Under the pieces are notes generated by a model, which was given only the letters and a program-made list of their open reading frames with translations, made no database searches and had not been told where the DNA came from. From contig JAIXMN010000006.1 in NCBI GenBank assembly GCA_025716815.1, forward strand, positions 992,001 through 1,056,000: a stretch of DNA of 64,000 bases. The letters run 5' to 3'. The position numbers were made by a program, and so were the translations under genes. Positions 56,798 through 64,000 of the stretch are shown here, piece after piece; within the stretch, counting starts at the first letter, position 1; each line of letters opens with the position of its first letter. The DNA comes from Dichotomocladium elegans. Taxonomy: Eukaryota; Mucoromycota; Mucoromycetes; Mucorales; Lichtheimiaceae.

Positions 56798-58544
56798 CTA
56801 CAGTTCATATCCCTCTTCTGCAAGATAGAGAGCTACTATACGCATGCTTGCCTGGGCGATCATATCCTTTTCCAACTCTTCATCTGTACTGGTGTCTTGA
56901 ATAAACCGTAGAAATTCCATAACGATGTTTAAGGTGTCTGTGAGCGTTGTCCGGATCTTAAGGAGAATCTCTGAATCAATCCCTGTCTCGCGATCCTCGT
57001 GATAGTTTGAAGAGAGGTACTGAATAACCGATTCAAGGATCTCATAAAAAATAGGCAACATCGTTTCCTGCCGCTGTTCTTTCTCAGGATTGACAGCAAC
57101 CACTTCACGATTATGAAGTTTGAGATATCTGTCGTGGATATCATCGAGAATGACACGTGCTTCGACAGCCACTAGGTGAATGAATAAAACCGGGAACTTG
57201 GTGTCGATTTCTTCCTGTGTCGATGGTTCGGATATGGGCTTCTTTTCGCTTTTCCGCTTGGATGACTTTGTCTTCTTGAGCGACGAAAAGAGCCAATCAG
57301 GCCCAAAATGCCTCAGTAAACAAGCAGCGACAACCATAGCTTCATCTCGCTGCTTATCGACTACGGTGGAAAAGAGGTAAATTGAATTTTCGTTTTTCAA
57401 GGTAAGACTCTATAAAACATTCTTACCAAGTTTGTTGCTCAATAATTGCCTCAACCCCGATCGTAAATCTTGGAGCCAAGTGTTCACCTGTGCAGCGTTT
57501 TCAACCTTGAACTTGCGCATCACCTGATACAAATGGCGATGAGTGGAACCCCACTCCTTGATTTGGTTGCATGTGTCCCAACTCCCACCCCCCGCTGCTC
57601 AACTTACCTCATCAGGTATATCCGGCAAGACGCCACTCAGGGTTTCTAGAGCATCAAACTTGAGAGAGCTTTGGTCACGCGAAAGCAACTTCGAAAGGGC
57701 GGTGAGCAGGACCGGTAAAGCATACTTGAGAGCAGAGGCTAGACTCGGAACGGGCTTTTCATGCAGCATGTGACAGGCGCGCGAAAAGGCATTGAGCACA
57801 AGCTGCATGCCGAGTTGACGTTCCTGTTCTACAGAGAATCAGAAAAAAAAGAAAATAACGTCCCCCTTCCCTCGTCAATCCATGTGGGCTTTGAAACGTA
57901 CTACTATTGGTAGCTGCTACAAACTCGAACACGTTTTTGAGTACATCCCGATCGAGCATCCGGACAAGACCTTCTTTGGATACGCTCACACATAACATGA
58001 CATGGAGCGCTTCTTTGTTCGTATCTGACGTATCCCTAGTAATATCTAGTGGTCAATGTGTCAGGTCAGGTGAGATATGAAGGCTCGTGCTCTTTACTTC
58101 TCGGACAAGATGGTGGACAGCCCTGGAATTCGATCGGCCATAGCTTTTGTGGCGGCCAAAGTCTCATAGTGAGCGAAACATGCTAGAATATTCACAGCGA
58201 TCTCGCGCAGCACAGGCTCGGGTACTTGACCACTATGGCTACCGTTGTCGCTCTTTTGGGAGCCTATATGATCAAAAGAAAGGTCCTGTCAGGTTGGAAG
58301 CTAATAGGTAGGTATGACGTTCTGTCACTGCCATACTTGTCCGTAGTAAGCGCTCAATAAACTTAAAGTTCATTCCGTCGAACACACGCTGAACAGAGTC
58401 AATGCGATCATGGTCAAACAGACGAGGGAGGAGGAGCATCCCAACGAATTTCGATTCATCGGGTTGGGCAGGGGCTATGAGAGAAAGACAACGATCGATC
58501 TCTGCGTTGCGATCCGAATTTGAACTAGTAATCTCTGCGGCCAT
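56798..58544 (-). CDS. neurochondrin-like protein
   Basis: Helical-repeat protein of the neurochondrin family. Six exons in transcript order: 58544-58337, 58263-58098, 58035-57902, 57828-57608, 57523-57427, 57360-56798; 462 residues with closed phases. The N-terminal part (RCLSLIAPAQPDESKFVGML; LLPRL) and the repeat PEPVLREIAVNILACFAHYE match the family's opening armadillo-like repeats. The segment MVVAACLLRHFGPDWLF and the LLAVE-like VLFIHLVAVEARVILDD fit its middle. Animal neurochondrins are about 730 residues, so this copy is shorter, mainly at the C terminus, which ends EEGYEL at a TAG with no obvious further exon. The cellular role in fungi is not established. Confidence 0.8.
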
Positions 58545-59061
58545 ATTTGGGAATAAAGAAGCAGGGCAGTCTCAGCAAATTCGGGAAACGTTTGTAGAGA
58601 GGACCTGCGAGCGGGTGGAGCGGGGCTTGAGACCCACAGACACGAACATCACAGAAAAAATATGCGGCATGAGAGGTGTGACGACGTACGGTTATCATAT
58701 CAATCGAATCAGGAAGTCCCTCTCTCAAGGCGGTAGTTTCACTCCTTGTACCGCTCCTGGCTGACAGGCAAAAAGAGGCATCCGCATGATCGCTATCGCG
58801 GGAAATCGCAACTCTATTAGCTTAAATATTTTCCGGATCCTTTGCTAATATATTCTATCCGAAACCAGTAAGCTGCTGACCCCAAATCCCAAGTGACCGC
58901 AGATGGGGTTTGGATGCGCAACCACCCCTCCCCCCAACCACCCGCCCGCCCGCTTACCCCCCCGACATTATAAAAGGTCAAATGATTAAGTCTTTGCTCT
59001 TCTGCTTTTCACTGTACCACCCTTGCTCTACCTCCCCGTTTTCCCTTTTGTTTCTACCGCC
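58545..59061. promoter_or_regulatory. divergent promoter, STRE-like and TATA elements
   Basis: 517 bases shared by the neurochondrin-like and TPS-TPP genes. Close to the trehalose gene are a C-rich stretch with CCCCT (58925-58929, the stress-response-element core) and TATAAAA (58969-58975), 93 bases before its ATG. A plus-strand 120-codon frame here looks noncoding. Regulation by stress is inferred from the motif and the pathway. Confidence 0.45.
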
Positions 59062-61814
59062 ATGGCTACTACAACAGACAACAAAGAAAACAAAGGCCTT
59101 CGCCTTCTTGTCGTCTCCAATCGTCTGCCCGTCACAGTCAAAAAGGATCCCGAAACCGGGAGCTACGATTTCAAAATGTCGTCGGGTGGTCTCGTTGCTG
59201 CATTAAGCGGCCTCAAGAAATCAATGTCTTTCACTTGGATCGGTTGGCCAGGTAAATTGCTGCCGCCTTTTTCTTCTAGGGTCCACTGCTGCACGCGCGT
59301 CCCAATTGCTGGATCCTTCTGATATCCGGGTTCGCGTCACTCACTGCGCACGCGTGCGTGCCTATACATAGGTCAAGATATCCCACTGGATGACAGAAAG
59401 AACTTCGAAGAACGGCTTCTGAACGAAACTTCCACGGTCCCTGTCTTTGTGGACCAGGATCTTGCTGATCTCCATTACAATGGTTTCTCCAACAGGTACT
59501 GATAGATGGTTGTCACTTGGAAGAGCCATCCTAATACTCTTCACGCATAGCATTCTTTGGCCTCTTTTCCATTATCATCCAGGTGAAATCTCTTTCAATG
59601 AAGAATGGTGGGAAGGCTATCAGCGCGTCAATCAACTCTTCGCCGATGCCATTGTTCGCATTGTGGAGGACGGTGATCTTGTTTGGATTCAGGACTATCA
59701 TTTGATGCTTCTTCCATCGATGCTTCGTCAGAAGACCAAAAAAGACATTAAGATCGGCTGGTTCCTTCACACACCTTTCCCTAGCAGTGAGATATACAGG
59801 TAAGGGACCTGGAAAGAAAGAGGTGAGCGTTTTTGTATTTTACTGACTTGGTAAGAACTATTACAGAATTTTGCCTGTGCGCAAGGAGATTTTATTGGGT
59901 GTTCTTGAGTGTGATCTTCTTGGATTCCACACGTACGATTATGCACGCCACTTTTTGTCTTCGTGCACGCGCATTCTAGGCCTTTCCACAATGCCGAATG
60001 GGGTGGAATACGAAGGAAGATATATTCACGTCGGCACTTTCCCCATTGGCATTGACCCCGACAAATTCACAGACAACCTCAAAAATACTAGCGTGGTGAA
60101 CCGCATTACCCAGCTCAAACAGCGCTTCGGAGACTGCAAACTGATAGTCGGTGTTGATCGTCTGGACTACATCAAAGGTGTTCCACAAAAAATGCACGCT
60201 ATGGAAGTATTTTTGAGCCAACATCCCGAATGGGTCGGCAAGGTGGTTCTTGTGCAGCTTGCCGTTCCTTCCCGTGAGGATGTGGAGGAGTACCAGCATC
60301 TACGTAGTACAATTAACGAGCTGGTCGGCCGTATCAATGGGCAGTACGGTAAGTTTCTAGATTTTCCGACGCTTCCGGATCTCGTGCTATAACCGCTGAT
60401 GTCATGATTTTCTACCAGGTACCGTTGAGTTCGTGCCCATCCATTTCATGCATCGATCACTTCCCTTTGATGAGCTGACCGCCCTTTACGCCGCTTCCGA
60501 TGTTTGCCTAGTGTCATCTACACGGGATGGCATGAATCTCGTATCATACGAATATATTGCTTCCCAGAAAGACACCCATGGCGTGCTGATCCTTTCTGAA
60601 TTTGCAGGTGCCGCACAGTCCCTTAATGGTTCCATTATTGTCAATCCGTGGAACACAGAAGAGCTGGCTAATGCGATTTACGAGGCCGTCACAATGCCTG
60701 ACGATGTACGCAAGGCAAACCACCAGAAACTCTATCGCTATGTAACGAAATACACAGCTTCGTACTGGGGTCTCAGTTTTGTAAATGAGCTACGGGTAAG
60801 TGACATCATCCGCTAAACGAAAAAAAAAAAAAAAACTAGACTTATCTTTTCTATCTCCCTCGGCTTATAGCGGATTAGCGAGGAGTTTGGCCAGCGTATG
60901 TCGATCCCCGAACTCAATGTTAGCAGGGTGTTGACAATGGCCAAGTCTTCCACTAAGAAGAAGCTAATCCTCCTTGACTATGACGGCACCCTCACCACGA
61001 CGCATAAACTTCCGGAATTTGCTAAACCGTCGCAGACTGTTCTCGATCACCTCAAGGCACTAGCCTCTCAACCTGATACATATGTTTACATTCTCTCAGG
61101 ACGAGGACGGAAGCATCTGGATGCATGGTTTGACTCAACCGGAGTGGGTCTGTCTGCGGAACACGGTTGCTTCTATAAGCATCCTGCCAATATCCGGGAT
61201 AAGCTCGACCCGGTGGAGATCTCGTCTCAGGAAGGCAAGCTGATTAAGGAAGAGGACGGAAAATGGTATTGCCTTGTCGAACAAATTGATCCGAGCTGGA
61301 AGGAGACGATACGTCCTCTCTTTCAACATTACACTGAGCGCACGCCTGGTTCCTTTATTGAAGAAAAGGAGATCAACCTGACATGGCATTACCGTAATGC
61401 GGACCCTGAGTTTGGAAGCTGGCAAGCAACTGAACTTCAAGTCAACCTTGAGAAGCTATTGAGCCACATGGCACTTTCTGTAAGTATCGCAGGTGAATAA
61501 CAAAGTGAGCCAGATCTAATTGTAGTCTGGTTGCATTTTAGATTGTATTGGGAAATAAGACTCTGGAGCTGCGTCCCTCATCGATCGATAAAGCAACTGC
61601 AGTGCGTAATATTCTCAAGGACCTTCAGCTTCCAACAATCGACTTTATTTTGTGCATCGGCGATGGGAAGACAGACGAAGTTGTTTTCACGCTCCTGAAT
61701 GATATCCCTCATGCGATTACCAGCACGGTCGGGAAGAAGCAGACTGAGGCACAGCACTACATACCTAACGTCGAGACTGTCAATCACTTGCTGGAGGAGC
61801 TCGGCAAGCTTTGA
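59062..61814 (+). CDS. bifunctional trehalose-6-phosphate synthase/phosphatase
   Basis: Makes trehalose 6-phosphate from UDP-glucose and glucose 6-phosphate and probably dephosphorylates it. Exons 59062-59251, 59372-59495, 59551-59799, 59867-60348, 60419-60795, 60871-61479, 61542-61814 give 767 residues, all in phase. The GT20 domain covers residues 15-480: VSNRLPVTV, SGGLVAALSGL, WIGWPG, WIQDYHLMLLP, HTPFPSSEIYRILP, VGVDRLDYIKGV and the nucleotide-binding DGMNLVSYEYIA. The HAD phosphatase domain starts near 505 with the nucleophile motif LLDYDGTLT, then SGRGRKHLDAW, the GLSAEHGCF loop and the metal-binding GDGKTDEVVF near 717. All catalytic blocks of both domains look intact, so a fused active enzyme is likely, though yeast TPS3/TSL1-like regulatory roles cannot be excluded. 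Confidence 0.92.
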
Positions 61815-63211
61815 AATTTTTGCTGCGGGCAGTATTGATAGGACAGAGAAGCGTTAAAGTGTATGTATAAAAGCTATATGGGTTGGTTCTCTGCATTTTT
61901 CTCCATCACCTTCATTGCACCATCATAAAGATACAACTAGCAACATATCCTACATGAAACAGTATCCGATTCGGATGCTTCTTGAGAATGCTGGTCTGAA
62001 GATGAAAGGGCTTATAGGGTGAATTTACACCTCGCATCGATCGATTGAAATCTTTACGCACGGAGAAAATGACAAAACTTTATGTCGACTTGCATTGTAT
62101 TCGAATCTTTGTGGATTGACCACTTGCACCCGTACTTATAATCATTTTTTTGCCGAGGAGTCGCTGCTGTTGCTTTCGTCTACTCCGAATCCCATTGTGC
62201 CCCTGTCATTGCTTCTGACGTTTGCCTGTCGTTGCCCCTGGCGCACCACTATCCTCTCCGCCATGGTTATGGCCATGTGCTAATCAGGGTACGCGTGGTG
62301 TGATCCGGGGCGGGGGGGGGTGTTAAGTCAAGAGGCAAAAGGGGAGGGGTGCGTTAATTACTAGCGAACTCCTTTTATCTCTTGATACGATCATTGCGTA
62401 TGCGACATCCTACTCTTGCTTTCCATGACCTTTGCTCCGGGTACGATCGATCAATCTAGCACGAGCGACGGATATCAGGCATTATTTTAAGTCCAATGTC
62501 GGATAAGATGCACGAAAAGATGGGAACTTTGTGTATATACATAAAAAATCGTTCGATTCCATTCAAATTCGACACGTATACGCATTTATGATTGCAGCGC
62601 ACATGGATCATACGCCTGACTATCGCAACATGCATTGTATATAATGTAGGACAGTGGACAGATTCTCGCAAACACATTCTAAAACGACTCTTCATTGACA
62701 CTAACGCATGGCTTCTTAAAAATGGTTTTATATAGGTTTCTTTTCACACTATATCATTGCGCTGAACAACATGTAGTCCTATCTGCTTTGCTGCGACGGT
62801 TAAGCCCGAGGCATTCCCAAACATCATCGCATATGCTATACGTATGTAGTTGCGCTTCAATGCCGTTTTCTGCATTCAAATGACTGTACGTATCCTTTCC
62901 GCTCATGTCAGGCTTACCCATGCAGAACAGCTTCTGGTTTGGGAACAAACAGATGGAAAAGAATATATTTTCTCGACAACAACAGTCTGCATAGGTTCAG
63001 GAGCATTCGTGCTCTGTCAAATACATGATACTGTCTATTGTAGTATATATGTAATGAAACCAACCGCGCGTGTCAGAATGTTGAACATGTATGGATGGAT
63101 GGAAAAGGGGCTGCTTTCTTGTGTGTGTGTGACACCTTTCTCGCGTGTGTGCCAGCATTTTTCTAAACTTGTCATCATAATCCAAGAGGCTTCTAGCCCG
63201 AAACACAACTT
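61815..63211. other. convergent intergenic, no gene seen
   Basis: 3' regions of TPS-TPP and the following minus-strand gene. Only short frames and a G10 run near 62310-62319 are seen. Confidence 0.5.
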
Positions 63212-64000
63212 CTATTTTTGTGATCCTGCGGCTTCAGAGCTGAAAAATGGCGTATAACATGAAGTAGGGGATGCGTCCGATGAGTCGGCAGGGGTTGTTG
63301 CCATGGTGAGTGCTGGGGAAGGCAGGTACGGCTGAGTGGCTACGGCAGGTGAATTGAGCGGAGACATGGCCAATGACGTATCCCAGGGAGTGAACATATC
63401 TGGATTGACGCCTGGCGATTGTAAGAGTCTAGCCAAATCCACCGGTGACATGGGCATGGATTGATACGGAACAAGGGTCGATATCCCCTCGATACTATCT
63501 TGCTGCCTGCTCCCAACGCCTGGCTGCTGTTTCTGCCCTTGCTCCTGCCGTTGGTTTTGATCTTCGGTTATCATCGATACCTCGAAGCCCATGTTGTATA
63601 GAAGCCCTGCTGGCTGAACCAATTCTGTTTTGAGAAGATGTTCCATCTCAGACTGCGAAAGGAGTGTGGGATTCGCGGCGATCATGATCTGCAAACTCTT
63701 GTCAAGATATGTCTGATTTTTTTCACAGAGACAGTGGTTGACGGCATGGGTAAGGGCAGTGCCAAATGTGTTATAAAGAAACTTCTCCTCGGTCTGTTCT
63801 GCGATTGCGAGCATGGTACGCATGGCCATGGGGTCGTTGTGGTGGGTAAGAATGATCGCATGGTAGAATATATGGATGATCCGTGTCATCGAAAATACAG
63901 TGGTGCCAATTTCAAGATAGCTCGGCAGTTCAGTCAGCCATTTGGTCAGACTGTGTCTGTCGGCAGGGTCTTTATAGACAATGTGGGCAAGCCTGATCAT
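63212..64000 (-). CDS. probable fungal transcription factor, C-terminal part (cut by window edge)
   Basis: The frame runs to the window end; its first three bases at 64000 read ATG, but the gene almost certainly continues upstream beyond the window. The visible 262 residues begin with a helical segment (DRHSLTKWLTELPSYLEIGT) containing the L-x-x-W-x-x-x-L-P pattern. Helices follow (MTRIIHIFYHAIILTHHN; MLAIAEQTEEKFLYNTFGTALTHAV), as in the C-terminal 'fungal-specific transcription factor domain' of Zn2Cys6 regulators. The last 110 residues are a disordered Gln/Pro/Ser-rich tail (QRQEQGQKQQPGVGSRQQ), as in activation domains. The DNA-binding domain is outside the window, so the class is inferred. 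Confidence 0.6.
   Translation of the reverse strand: MIRLAHIVYKDPADRHSLTKWLTELPSYLEIGTTVFSMTRIIHIFYHAIILTHHNDPMAMRTMLAIAEQTEEKFLYNTFGTALTHAVNHCLCEKNQTYLDKSLQIMIAANPTLLSQSEMEHLLKTELVQPAGLLYNMGFEVSMITEDQNQRQEQGQKQQPGVGSRQQDSIEGISTLVPYQSMPMSPVDLARLLQSPGVNPDMFTPWDTSLAMSPLNSPAVATQPYLPSPALTMATTPADSSDASPTSCYTPFFSSEAAGSQK

Overview
This window reads as a chromosome segment of a filamentous fungus, most likely an early-diverging lineage such as Mucoromycota. The evidence is many short introns (about 50-100 nt, GT-AG with rare GC-AG), a class II fructose-bisphosphate aldolase, a class V myosin, a MARVEL protein, PEX11 and a trehalose-phosphate synthase/phosphatase. It also carries dynactin p62, NOL11-like and neurochondrin-like genes, which are typical of early fungi and animals and are often lost or unrecognisable in yeasts. 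Species placement is inference. There are no operons, CRISPR arrays or bacterial-type mobile elements. I found no tRNA or rRNA by eye.

Layout: 0-5.8 kb holds a small secreted acidic protein (-), a membrane dipeptidase (+), an unrecognised intron-rich gene (+) and class II aldolase (+). 6.4-13.3 kb is dense: WW-domain protein (+), a weak ORF, Nse4 (-), Nup49/Nup58 (+), a Ctr copper transporter (+) and mitochondrial ribosomal protein mL46 (+). 15.4-31.3 kb holds PEX11 (+), a tetraspanin (-), an EI24/RRT8-like membrane protein (-), a MARVEL protein (+), NOL11-like (+), mitochondrial enoyl-CoA hydratase (-), an unrecognised four-pass membrane protein (-) and dynactin p62 (-). 31.3-50.2 kb is gene-poor: a PX-PB1 protein (+), adenosine kinase (-) and the DEAD-box helicase Dbp7 (+) sit between deserts of 2-4.5 kb, one of which contains a decayed Tc1/mariner transposase. 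50.2-64 kb holds class V myosin (-, 20 exons), neurochondrin-like (-), bifunctional TPS-TPP (+) and the C-terminal part of a probable transcription factor (-) cut by the window edge.

The genes are mostly unrelated housekeeping functions. Thematic pairs are NOL11-like with Dbp7 (ribosome biogenesis), mL46 with enoyl-CoA hydratase (mitochondrion), myosin V with dynactin p62 (cargo transport) and the PX-PB1 protein (possible polarity scaffold). Exon boundaries were worked out by hand from splice signals, reading-phase continuity and family conservation. Unless stated otherwise, all phases of a gene model close exactly.
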